From: Ignavibacteriales bacterium
GTDB taxonomy: Bacteria > Bacteroidota > Ignavibacteria > Ignavibacteriales > Ignavibacteriaceae
DNA length: 8,464 nucleotides
Direction of reading: 5' to 3'
NCBI GenBank assembly: GCA_020061995.1
Contig: JAGUXE010000036.1
Span: 1 to 8,464, forward strand
Part shown: piece after piece, positions 1 through 7,141 of the stretch
Numbering within the stretch: the stretch's first letter is position 1
How the letters are laid out: each line of letters opens with the position of its first letter
The notes under the pieces: generated by a model
What the model saw: only the letters and a program-made list of their open reading frames with translations
Told to the model about the DNA's origin: nothing
The model's database searches: none
Program-made: the position numbers and the translations under genes

Positions 1-2174
1 AGCGCCGCTTTCAATTGGGTTGTTCCTACTTGATGAGAAATATCTTTCGCATAACTCTTAATATCAATTGCCCAATCGTCCAGAAGTTGATGTGTCAAAC
101 CGAATTCATATAGAATAGTTCTTTCATAATCCAGGTGAGGATTTCCAGTGATACCTCCGCTGTAAGGATCGCGATAAAAATATTGAAGTTCCGGTAATTG
201 ATAAAAATGTCCATAGGAGAAAAATAACACGGTTCGTTCAGTAATCGGGAAAGAAACTCCAAGTCTTGGACTAATTTTATACTTAAACTTATTCCAATTT
301 GATTCTAAACCAGTTGCTTCTTCCCATTGCGTCTTCCAAGCTTTTGAATCAAGTGTTTTTCCCAACCAGGCCCAATCGAATCGCAAACCCAAATTTAGAA
401 TTAAAAACTCTTTTTCAAATTTATCTTGTATAAATGCACTTCCTGAGAGTGGGAAGACGTGAAAGACCCATCGATTCTGGCTAAATTCTGGAAAAGGTCC
501 TGGAGGCATAGTGGGTGAAGGAGTTGTTGTGTCTCTATTGAATGCCCAATCCCCATAATTCGAAAGTTGAACACCGCCGTGTTGAACATCAATATAACTA
601 ATGTCGTTATACTGTGCCTCAAATCCTGTTTTGACCAAATGATCATTTCCGATTTGAGAGGTAATATCTCCTTTGATAGTCAGCGTACTTGTTTTGTCAT
701 TACGCCAGATTGTGTTATATCCCCGACCATCAAAAAATTGAGTCAAAGGATCAAGTTGCGGTGGTTTAACTGTAGTTCTAAATGAGTCAGGTAAAATATT
801 ATAATTATTCGAAAAAGTTTTCCACGCGTTATAATTATATTCGATTCCACTTTTATAAAACTTCCAAAAGTCCGATGGACTTTTACCATCGAGCGAACCA
901 TAGAAATCTACCCCTAGATATCCAAAACTTAATGAATAGTAAGACGATTTCGACAGAATGTGTTTTAATGTGAAGTTGAAGTTGTCATTACTTCTTTTAT
1001 AAGCCGGCTGATTATTCGGATTAAAATACCATAACCAGTCAAAATCTGTCCAATCTGATTTTGAGCCATTATAACCGAAAACCATTCTAAATTGAGACGT
1101 AACATCCCAGCTTAATTTTCCTGTAATAGCTCGGAGGTTATTCTGCCGTTCAGTAATGTGAAGACCAAATAAACTAATCTTGTTTCTTATTCTGCGATTG
1201 TCGTAAGGAGTATTTGTTAAATTTCCATTTAATGAAAGAAAATAATAAAGTTTTCCAAGTGAATTAATTCCGAGTAAAGGAAATATATATTTTGAAATAG
1301 GTTCGGGACCACTTAAATAAAGTGTTGAATAATCTGTGTTATATGATGTCCCTAGGAATTTCAAATTATCAGTTTTGTATTCTACTCCACCTTTAAATTG
1401 TTCTCCGCCAGATCGGGTAGTAATGTTAACTACACCAGATTGCGCTTGTCCATACTCTGCACCGAATGCCCCAGTTAAAAGTTCAACTTGTTCAACTGCA
1501 TTTGCATCAAGTTCAAGGACACTATGACCTCCGTAAATTGGGTGCGTAACGGGGACACCATCAATCAAAAATAAGATTTCTCCGCCACGCCCTCCTCGGA
1601 TATGAATATCTTTTACACTCTCATCTCTTAGTTGAAGTTGAGTACCATCTGCCAGCGGTAAAGTTTGCGGTAGAGATGATATGAAGGTTCCACCGTGAAG
1701 TTTGAAAATATCTCGTGTCGATTCGAAACCGGGGAGTTCAGTAAAATCTTCTCTAGAGATCGTTTTCCTTGTAGATGTTATATCTTTTTGAACCATTTTC
1801 TGTTCAGCAGTTACAACCACTGTTGGAATTTCAATAACTGTTGATTCCATCGCTATATTAATCTCTGAAGTTAAATCAACTCTTACTCTAACATTTGAAA
1901 TTGTTATGGTATGATATCCCACAGCAGAAGCCTGCAGTTCATACGTCCCTGGAGGAACTCCGATGATAAAATAACGTCCACTAAGATCAGTAGCCGCGCC
2001 AAGCGTTGTTCCTTTTAACATAACATTAATTCCAGGAAGAGATTCGCGAGATTCTTTATCGAATACTTTTCCAGCTATTTTACCTGCTTCGCCGGCAAGC
2101 AGAATATTTTTTGCAAATAAAAAGAGGAAAAACACCAAAATAATTTTAATCGAATGAATTTTTTCTATTCTCAT
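1..2174 (-). CDS. TonB-dependent outer-membrane receptor, SusC-like (3' end beyond window)
   Basis: Ligand-gated outer-membrane transporter, energised by TonB. The frame is open for 724 codons from the ATG at 2174-2172 to base 3, with no stop in the window. Residues 1-28 are a signal peptide (basic start, run of Leu/Phe/Val, cut near LLAG). Residues about 30-115 are a carboxypeptidase-regulatory-like beta-sandwich (LPGINVMLKGTTLGAATD, then GRYFIIGVPPGTY). Residues 118-123 (TVVVTA) could be a TonB box. The plug spans about 130-255, with IHIRGGRGGEILFLIDGVPV and a closing YGQAQSGVVNITTRSG. The rest is barrel, rich in alternating aromatic strands; the last strands and the terminal aromatic residue lie outside. 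GAGGA at 2184-2188, 9 nt upstream, supports the start. It lies 14 nt after the preceding lipoprotein gene, so it is co-transcribed. No SusD-like partner is visible. The substrate is unknown; a glycan is inferred from the LamG protein in the operon. Confidence 0.93.
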   Translation of the reverse strand, partial: MRIEKIHSIKIILVFFLFLFAKNILLAGEAGKIAGKVFDKESRESLPGINVMLKGTTLGAATDLSGRYFIIGVPPGTYELQASAVGYHTITISNVRVRVDLTSEINIAMESTVIEIPTVVVTAEQKMVQKDITSTRKTISREDFTELPGFESTRDIFKLHGGTFISSLPQTLPLADGTQLQLRDESVKDIHIRGGRGGEILFLIDGVPVTHPIYGGHSVLELDANAVEQVELLTGAFGAEYGQAQSGVVNITTRSGGEQFKGGVEYKTDNLKFLGTSYNTDYSTLYLSGPEPISKYIFPLLGINSLGKLYYFLSLNGNLTNTPYDNRRIRNKISLFGLHITERQNNLRAITGKLSWDVTSQFRMVFGYNGSKSDWTDFDWLWYFNPNNQPAYKRSNDNFNFTLKHILSKSSYYSLSFGYLGVDFYGSLDGKSPSDFWKFYKSGIEYNYNAWKTFSNNYNILPDSFRTTVKPPQLDPLTQFFDGRGYNTIWRNDKTSTLTIKGDITSQIGNDHLVKTGFEAQYNDISYIDVQHGGVQLSNYGDWAFNRDTTTPSPTMPPGPFPEFSQNRWVFHVFPLSGSAFIQDKFEKEFLILNLGLRFDWAWLGKTLDSKAWKTQWEEATGLESNWNKFKYKISPRLGVSFPITERTVLFFSYGHFYQLPELQYFYRDPYSGGITGNPHLDYERTILYEFGLTHQLLDDWAIDIKSYAKDISHQVGTTQLKAA

Positions 2175-2188
2175 ACTTATAGATCCTC

Positions 2189-3694
2189 TTAACGCAGGTT
2201 AAGGGTTTTTACTATCTCATCAACCATTGTAATAGCATCTTCTTTTTGAATAAAGAACAAAGGAAAACCTAAAACCACTGCATCGAATGTACTTCCGTAA
2301 TACCGTAATCCAGTTGCTCTGCCTCGATAGATACCATGTGGACTTCCATCAGAATTTCTGTATGAGTAAATTTTATCTGTAAACCCTCCGGGCTGAGTGA
2401 TTAAATTAATTTGTCCGAGTCCCCGACAATATCCCGGAATTACATAAGGGAAATCAATTAGTTTTAATGAGTCTATTCTGATATCGCTGAATTTACCATC
2501 AACGCCATAGAAACCGATGCAGTCTCCTTCGATTACAGTTTCGTTTACAGTTATTATGTGCAGATAATCATGAACAAAAGTCCCATCTTTAAAACTTAAT
2601 GGGAATGGATCATCCCATGCAAATGATTTCAATATTCTCCATCCACTCATGAAAAATTTTCCACCAACGTTCAAATAATCCTTAATTACTTCGATGTTTT
2701 CTGGTAGTTTGTGTGGTTGAGTAAATGGAAGGTCGTCTGCATGCCATACAATTAATTGATACCTTCCTAATGTATCACGTGGCGGCATTCCTTTTCTGTT
2801 AAAATCCCACGACTCCTTAATTTTGAAAATATCTGCATATAAACTATCGACTTGAGCATCGGTTGGACGCATGACACCATATGGAAAGTTGTTCTCATTC
2901 GTTTCATCAATTATTAAAATCTTTTTATCAAAAGTCGGAACTACAAATCGTACAACAACCGAGTCTCCAATTGGATCAATTAAGAAAGTATTATCTTTTG
3001 AAATCACTCTAATGACGTGAGTACCACTTAGCGGTGAAGAGAATTTCTCTGGTAGAATAAATACGACAGTATCTTTTGTCCAAACCCAATCGGTTTTATC
3101 AACCGACCATGCATACTCAATCACTTCGCCTCCTTCATCAAAATCCTTAGCACTGAAGATTAATTCAATCCCCTGCCACCAGTCCGATATATGATCAATT
3201 GCGAAATATTCCTGACCTGTCTTAGGTTTAACTATTTCAGTTTTTGGTGGAATTGTTTTAGGTATATAAATAATTTTTTCTGCCGGAGTTGGATCAACGT
3301 CACCGTCATTATCAACAGCTCTTACTTGAAAAACTTGTTTGTTTAAATCGTCATCTGCTAAAAATGCGATTGTTAGGCTCGTCTCTTTTGTAAATTTCCA
3401 GGGTTGCACAACCGAGTCGTTTAGTCTCAATCTGTAAGTAATGTATCTATACTCGTATCCTACAACATATCCGTCATCATCTTCGCCATCCCAATGAAGT
3501 GTTAGGAGAGCAAACAATGTATCTAAATCTCTTGGAACATTAGCAATTGTAGTGTTTGGCGGAAGATTAGGGGATGCAAGATCGGTAGGTCTCTTACATG
3601 AGTTGATAAATAATATGATAAATATTATCAAGAATGCTATTGAATAAAACGGCAGCAGCTTAAGTAAAAACTTGTGATTGTTAAAAACTCTCAT
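2189..3694 (-). CDS. Lipoprotein with two Fn3-like modules and a GATase1-like C-terminal domain
   Basis: This 501-residue envelope protein probably sits on the membrane as a lipoprotein: a long hydrophobic stretch (residues 11-30) ends in FINSC, making Cys33 the likely lipidated residue, although Asn at -2 is not ideal. Residues about 45-145 form a first Fn3-like module (LHWDGEDDDGYVVGYEYR, then VRAVDNDGDVDPTPAEK). Residues 150-254 form a second (FSAKDFDEGGEVIEYAWSVD). Residues 257-501 resemble the class I glutamine amidotransferase-like fold: a first strand KKILIIDE, then RYQLIVWHADD, then YLNVGGKFFMSGW, and a closing VVLGFPLFFIQKEDA. No nucleophilic Cys is seen at the expected turn (MSGW), so I expect binding rather than catalysis. 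GGGAAG just upstream supports the start. Spacing is 13 nt from the gene before and 14 nt to the receptor. A role as a partner of the receptor is inference from position. Confidence 0.85.
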   Translation of the reverse strand: MRVFNNHKFLLKLLPFYSIAFLIIFIILFINSCKRPTDLASPNLPPNTTIANVPRDLDTLFALLTLHWDGEDDDGYVVGYEYRYITYRLRLNDSVVQPWKFTKETSLTIAFLADDDLNKQVFQVRAVDNDGDVDPTPAEKIIYIPKTIPPKTEIVKPKTGQEYFAIDHISDWWQGIELIFSAKDFDEGGEVIEYAWSVDKTDWVWTKDTVVFILPEKFSSPLSGTHVIRVISKDNTFLIDPIGDSVVVRFVVPTFDKKILIIDETNENNFPYGVMRPTDAQVDSLYADIFKIKESWDFNRKGMPPRDTLGRYQLIVWHADDLPFTQPHKLPENIEVIKDYLNVGGKFFMSGWRILKSFAWDDPFPLSFKDGTFVHDYLHIITVNETVIEGDCIGFYGVDGKFSDIRIDSLKLIDFPYVIPGYCRGLGQINLITQPGGFTDKIYSYRNSDGSPHGIYRGRATGLRYYGSTFDAVVLGFPLFFIQKEDAITMVDEIVKTLNLR

Positions 3695-3707
3695 ATTACT
3701 TCCCTAA

Positions 3708-4346
3708 TTAAAAATAATAAACATCTGTTATTTTCATCTGCCGATAGAAATGATAAACATCTTTGTATCGTTTAATAGACTTCAAAGGACTTATTTGAAT
3801 ATTAATTTGGGTAACGCGATTTTCTGATATTTTAAAATCTTGAGGAAATTCTACTAAAAGTTTTTCACCAGGCGGCAAATTGACTGAGTTCTCAAACTTT
3901 CTTCCCGAAAGAGCAACAATTTTTAACTTATCGTCTCTCGAAGCGTTAACGCCAAATTCTATTTTATCGTAATTACCAGGTGGGATATAGGATTCAAAAA
4001 TTACATACTCTTTATATTTATCAGTGCTATCGAGTTCTAATATGTTATAGAGCACATCTTCCTGGCGGTAGCTCGTTTTTGCCCTGTAAAGAACTGCAAA
4101 ACTCTGTTTTTGGAAAATCCGCCCTTGGAAGATTTTAATCATAAATACCGCGGGATATTTAATATTAACTGTAAACGTATCGCTTCGTTCAACTAGGATG
4201 GTATCGGATAAATCAGCTTGTAGTTTTACTCGAATAATTCCTGGCTGCGGAGAATCCTCGACTCCGGTTTCACAATTGATACAAATAATAGCTGTAACCG
4301 TGCAAATAGTAATTATTAGTATAATTAATATTTTTCTACTCATCAT
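3708..4346 (-). CDS. Small lipoprotein, DUF4382-like (tentative)
   Basis: This 212-residue protein has an N-terminal hydrophobic stretch (residues 5-23) ending in ICINCETG, so it is probably a lipoprotein with Cys25 (or Cys22) lipidated. After an acidic linker it looks all-beta: GIIRVKLQADLSDTILV at 36-52, an IPPGNYDKIEFGVNAS segment at 121-136, and a final strand leading to ISPLKSIKRYKDV at 185-197. The PPG-x-Y-x-x-I segment and the closing strand recall DUF4382-type lipoproteins and carboxypeptidase-regulatory folds, but I cannot assign a family firmly. There is no enzymatic motif. The start is uncertain: two adjacent ATGs (4346 and 4343) have no clear Shine-Dalgarno, and a short palindrome lies just upstream. 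It ends 13 nt before the next lipoprotein gene and follows the LamG gene by 153 nt, so it probably belongs to the same operon. Confidence 0.8.
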   Translation of the reverse strand: MMSRKILIILIITICTVTAIICINCETGVEDSPQPGIIRVKLQADLSDTILVERSDTFTVNIKYPAVFMIKIFQGRIFQKQSFAVLYRAKTSYRQEDVLYNILELDSTDKYKEYVIFESYIPPGNYDKIEFGVNASRDDKLKIVALSGRKFENSVNLPPGEKLLVEFPQDFKISENRVTQINIQISPLKSIKRYKDVYHFYRQMKITDVYYF

Positions 4347-4350
4347 TTAA

Positions 4351-4365
4351 TTGTATTTGATACAA
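4351..4365. repeat. 15-bp inverted repeat before a start codon
   Basis: TTGTAT and ATACAA are separated by 3 nt and end 4 nt before the ATG at 4346. The position normally used by a ribosome binding site is taken up by this palindrome. It could be a small regulator site or a weak hairpin over the translation start; chance is possible in AT-rich DNA. Confidence 0.4.
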
Positions 4366-4395
4366 GATAATACTTTGAACAACGTACAGGGACTG

Positions 4396-4437
4396 AAGCA
4401 ATCCTTCTTAAAATGAGTTTTTATAGAAGGATTGCTT
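4396..4437 (-). terminator. Perfect 13-bp hairpin between operon genes (terminator- or attenuator-like)
   Basis: AAGCAATCCTTCT (4396-4408) is matched exactly by AGAAGGATTGCTT (4425-4437) around a 16-nt loop. It lies about 60 nt past the stop of the LamG gene and about 50 nt before the next start. Read on the minus strand it has no T-run after it (CAGTCCC follows), so it is not a textbook intrinsic terminator. It may partly end or stabilise the first transcript, so that the abundant secreted protein is made in excess over the downstream membrane genes. A dispersed repeat is the alternative. Confidence 0.6.
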
Positions 4438-4499
4438 TCCCTAATTTAATTAGCTCACTCAGCTCACTTGAAATTTTCTAAACACTAATCTCAAATTTT

Positions 4500-6590
4500 T
4501 TACTTCATCAAAAGCATTTTTTTTGTTAGTGATGTATTGCCTGCATCCAAACGATAGAGATATACACCGCTGGAAACAATCTTTCCGTTATCATTTCTGC
4601 CGTCCCAGGAAACTGTATGTCTACCTACATATAATTGATCATCCAGTAAAGTTTTAATTTTTCTACCGAGCATGTCATATACTGCAATTACTACTCTCTC
4701 AGCTTTAGGGATGCTAAAGTTAATCACGGTTTTGGGGTTGAATGGATTAGGATAACTTTGATAGAGTTCGTATGCTGTTGGCAATGAGTTATCTTCCCCA
4801 ACTCCAGTAGTTATACCTTCAAAGTTATTATAGATTTTAACTTCATCAATTCTTCCAACAACCCCACGTGTGCCGTCAACATTTCCGCCATTACCAATCC
4901 TCAACGGTGCACTCGGTTGAATCGGCGGGTTATTGTAGACGCTTATATCATTCATAACTTCTCGAATTAGACTTGCATTTTCATCGTAAAGTTGGAATAC
5001 AGCTTTGGTTGAATCTCTTTTAAATAAAATTTTGTACCATTTGTTAATTTTAATTGAATCAGTGATATTTAATTCTATATAGTCTAGAGTAGTACCGGGA
5101 ACAGCCCGGTTCACAAAATAACGCGCCCTAAGATAAGGGAGATCTTGGAAACGAACCTCATAATTGTTTTGCCACCAGTTGCCATAAGCTAATGGACGAT
5201 TTATTATTCTTACATATGGTTTAATTGTATCGACCTTTAACCATAAACTGACATTGAATTCAAGTGCTGATAAGAAGGGGGAATCAACATCAAGAAAACT
5301 TGAATCTTTTGTTGGACTTGGACCAAGATCGGGTTGCATATGAATTGAGTAAATTCCAAGCCTGGCATCAGATGAGTAAACAAAAGGTCGCGGTGAAGTA
5401 ACTGGACAGTGAAATAGTGATTTGTCTATAGGGGTACCTGAACCTTCCTCAAAATCTAAGTGGAGAACTAACATATTTTTTTTGGATATTCCAAATGTTA
5501 AATATGGGACTCCTATGGGGGGATAGATAGAAGTACTTCCATAATTATCTGTTGCAGAAACATAATATTTAATCACTGTACCAAATGGAAATTGTGGAAT
5601 ATTACCAATGTGATAATCCTCTGACAAACTCATTGGAGTCGTTTGCCATGTTGTCCCATTATCTGTACTATAATGAATTAAGGCAGTAGTAATGAAGCCA
5701 GTTTGTGCAAATGCCATCATTTTTGCTTTAACTTGATACGAAGGAACATAGTCTGGTTGATTTGGTAATTCAGTAACCTCTGTGATAATTGGTGGAACTG
5801 GAAAATTCCTTACAATATTACTTACACGAACTTCATCAACGAAGCCATCTAACCAAGAATCCCTACTACCTCCACCTGCAAATCCAATATGAACTGCTTG
5901 ATTATTTGTTAGGGGAGTTGTAACTGGAAGATCTGCATAAGACATTGTTCCATACCAAATTAACTTCCGCGCCTGATTATGGACCAACTGAATCAATATT
6001 TTCCGACTATCATCTCTAATAAATGCTAAATGAACCCATTGACCCGGCACCATAACATTATCTGCAGAATTGACAGCAGGCCAATATTGCTGATCTGCGG
6101 TATGAAATCCCGTTTGAAAGTATCTACGATCACCCCAAAGTTCAACCCACCAATTCGGACGCCAGAAAATTTCGTCCCCTGGTTTAATACAAAGACGTGG
6201 TACCCAACGATGATCGGCTGATGTTGTGCCAAATGTAAATATGTTCATCCACCCTTCTATTGTCCAGTCGCCAGTTAAATCGAGATTTGAATTATCAGCT
6301 ATAGTAACGTATGTGGAATCTGAAAGAGCATCATTCTTGAATCTTACACATTTACCCATTCCAGTTCCAAGTGGACTCGGTAAATAATAATAAGTACCAT
6401 GCCCAACTCCATCATCCGATAGAGGTGATTCATTGTTCAAGTTATCATCAAAATGCAATAACAATACCGTGTTCGTATCAACTGTATATGGACCACCAAT
6501 CGGTTCCTGAGCAAAGCTCATTCCTTTACACAGAAAAATTATTATTATACCCATTAGAGGGTATCGCAAAAATAGTTGTAAATAATTCAT
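4500..6590 (-). CDS. Secreted two-LamG-domain protein with T9SS type A sorting domain
   Basis: This 696-residue protein is exported by Sec and then by the type IX secretion system, ending on the cell surface or outside. Residues 1-27 are a signal peptide (cut after MSFA). Residues about 40-265 are a LamG/concanavalin A-like domain: LLLHFDDN, WTIEGWMN, WVHLAFIRDD and GFVDEVRVSNIV are its usual strands. Residues 268-365 form an Fn3-like linker (IHYSTDNGTTW, IKYYVSATDN). A second LamG domain spans about 372-596 (LVLHLDFEEGSG, VSLWLKVD, WYKILFKRD, GRIDEVKIYN). Residues 603-696 are the sorting domain: YELYQSYPNPFNPKTVINFS, then VYDMLGRKI, GVYLYRLDAG and a terminal KKMLLMK. LamG folds commonly bind carbohydrate or protein; no glycosidase motif is seen. 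The start is fixed by GGAGG 5 nt upstream and by the signal peptide. It is the first gene of the operon with two lipoproteins and a TonB receptor. The ligand is unknown. Confidence 0.92.
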   Translation of the reverse strand: MNYLQLFLRYPLMGIIIIFLCKGMSFAQEPIGGPYTVDTNTVLLLHFDDNLNNESPLSDDGVGHGTYYYLPSPLGTGMGKCVRFKNDALSDSTYVTIADNSNLDLTGDWTIEGWMNIFTFGTTSADHRWVPRLCIKPGDEIFWRPNWWVELWGDRRYFQTGFHTADQQYWPAVNSADNVMVPGQWVHLAFIRDDSRKILIQLVHNQARKLIWYGTMSYADLPVTTPLTNNQAVHIGFAGGGSRDSWLDGFVDEVRVSNIVRNFPVPPIITEVTELPNQPDYVPSYQVKAKMMAFAQTGFITTALIHYSTDNGTTWQTTPMSLSEDYHIGNIPQFPFGTVIKYYVSATDNYGSTSIYPPIGVPYLTFGISKKNMLVLHLDFEEGSGTPIDKSLFHCPVTSPRPFVYSSDARLGIYSIHMQPDLGPSPTKDSSFLDVDSPFLSALEFNVSLWLKVDTIKPYVRIINRPLAYGNWWQNNYEVRFQDLPYLRARYFVNRAVPGTTLDYIELNITDSIKINKWYKILFKRDSTKAVFQLYDENASLIREVMNDISVYNNPPIQPSAPLRIGNGGNVDGTRGVVGRIDEVKIYNNFEGITTGVGEDNSLPTAYELYQSYPNPFNPKTVINFSIPKAERVVIAVYDMLGRKIKTLLDDQLYVGRHTVSWDGRNDNGKIVSSGVYLYRLDAGNTSLTKKMLLMK

Positions 6591-6595
6591 AAATA

Positions 6596-6600
6596 CCTCC
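6596..6600 (-). promoter_or_regulatory. Strong Shine-Dalgarno (GGAGG)
   Basis: Reads GGAGG, 5 nt before the ATG at 6590. It is the best ribosome binding site in the window, in line with high translation of the secreted protein, and shows that this organism uses Shine-Dalgarno starts. Confidence 0.8.
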
Positions 6601-6722
6601 TTTTGTTAAGTTTAATTTGTTATAGATATAAATTAAATGTAATGCTAATTTCTAGTTGACCCATTAAGGCAGTATTAAATTTTACTTTTCAATGCCCGTT
6701 TGATAATCTTTGACAAGTTTAG

Positions 6723-6736
6723 TGTTAACGTTAACA
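6723..6736. promoter_or_regulatory. Perfect 14-bp palindrome, LacI-family-type operator
   Basis: TGTTAACGTTAACA is its own reverse complement, with a central CG and AACGTT core. That is the general form of LacI/CcpA-family sites (TGnnAnCGnTnnCA). It lies 9 bp downstream of the candidate -10, at about +4 to +17 of the predicted transcript, where a bound repressor would block initiation. No regulator gene is in the window. Confidence 0.6.
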
Positions 6737-6745
6737 TTACATTAT

Positions 6746-6774
6746 AATTTAAGATCTTTTTTTCAAAAAGTCAA
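6746..6774 (-). promoter_or_regulatory. Candidate sigma70-like promoter of the envelope operon
   Basis: On the minus strand TTGACT (6774-6769) and TAAATT (6751-6746) are 17 nt apart. A better -10 match, TATAAT (6746-6741), overlaps but sits 22 nt from the -35. Predicted transcription starts near 6739, giving a leader of about 150 nt before the LamG gene. Many such matches arise by chance in AT-rich DNA; the adjoining operator-like palindrome raises the credibility. Confidence 0.45.
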
Positions 6775-7036
6775 TACCTTCCTTCCGAAAAGAGTAGTAA
6801 TGAGTGGATTCAGCAACTTTTTACCTGAATTAAGCTGATTCTTTGGGTTTTTGTATAAGGATTGGAGTAATAGGGGTAAGAGTTTTAGTGAAAGTTTTTT
6901 ATAACGTTTTTGAGAATCATCAATGTTCCGTATAAATATTACAACCATTTATTAATAAAAGATAATGCAACATAATGCTTGTAAATAACTCAAATGTCTC
7001 GAATGAAAATATGGGATATAGAAGCAGATAGCGAGT
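6775..7036. other. AT-rich intergenic stretch, nothing recognised
   Basis: I see no convincing gene, hairpin or repeat here. A 61-codon minus-strand frame (6948-6763) is lysine/leucine-rich low-complexity sequence with no ribosome binding site, and its end overlaps the candidate -35, so it is not called. Confidence 0.5.
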
Positions 7037-7132
7037 GGTTTTTGTTAAATCTCAAAAACCGGATCACCTTATCCGCTAATCAAGGTTGATTTCGGTAATC
7101 ATTGCTACCTATTTTAGCGAAATCTCCGAATC
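7037..7132. repeat. Cluster of short perfect inverted repeats, possible structured RNA
   Basis: GGTTTTTG (7037-7044) pairs with CAAAAACC (7053-7060). CGGAT (7060-7064) pairs with ATCCG (7071-7075). AATCAA/TTGATT (7078-7083, 7086-7091) is a near-continuous palindrome. GATTTCG (7088-7094) pairs with CGAAATC (7118-7124), with a smaller inner GTA/TAC pair. Four inverted repeats within 100 bp are more than the surrounding DNA shows. None has a clear T-run, so a terminator is not obvious; a small structured RNA or decayed mobile-element ends are possible. Confidence 0.35.
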
Positions 7133-7141
7133 ACAAAAAGT

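Noticed and set aside
401..2100. Several short frames on either strand (for example 567-785 plus, 782-973 plus, 1336-1527 plus, 401-646 minus)
   Set aside because: They lie inside the continuous 724-codon TonB receptor frame, have no ribosome binding sites and show no protein-like features of their own.
4452..4469. Tandem 9-bp repeat AGCTCACTC / AGCTCACTT
   Set aside because: Two units with one mismatch and nothing else organised around them; too short to be meaningful alone.
6026..6592. Short frames at 6026-6232 minus, 6030-6221 plus and 6371-6592 plus
   Set aside because: All are shadows of the LamG protein gene, whose domain pattern is unbroken there.
6751..6758. AAGATCTT palindrome beside the A/T run 6756-6770
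   Set aside because: Short palindrome and A-tract pairing expected in AT-rich DNA; it falls in the promoter spacer, and the 14-bp palindrome next to it is a much stronger site.
6763..6948. 61-codon minus-strand frame
   Set aside because: Low-complexity Lys/Leu composition, no ribosome binding site, and overlap with the candidate -35 of the operon promoter.
7037..7060. Intrinsic terminator at GGTTTTTG/CAAAAACC
   Set aside because: Weak stem in base content and no T-run after it on either strand; kept only as part of the inverted-repeat cluster.
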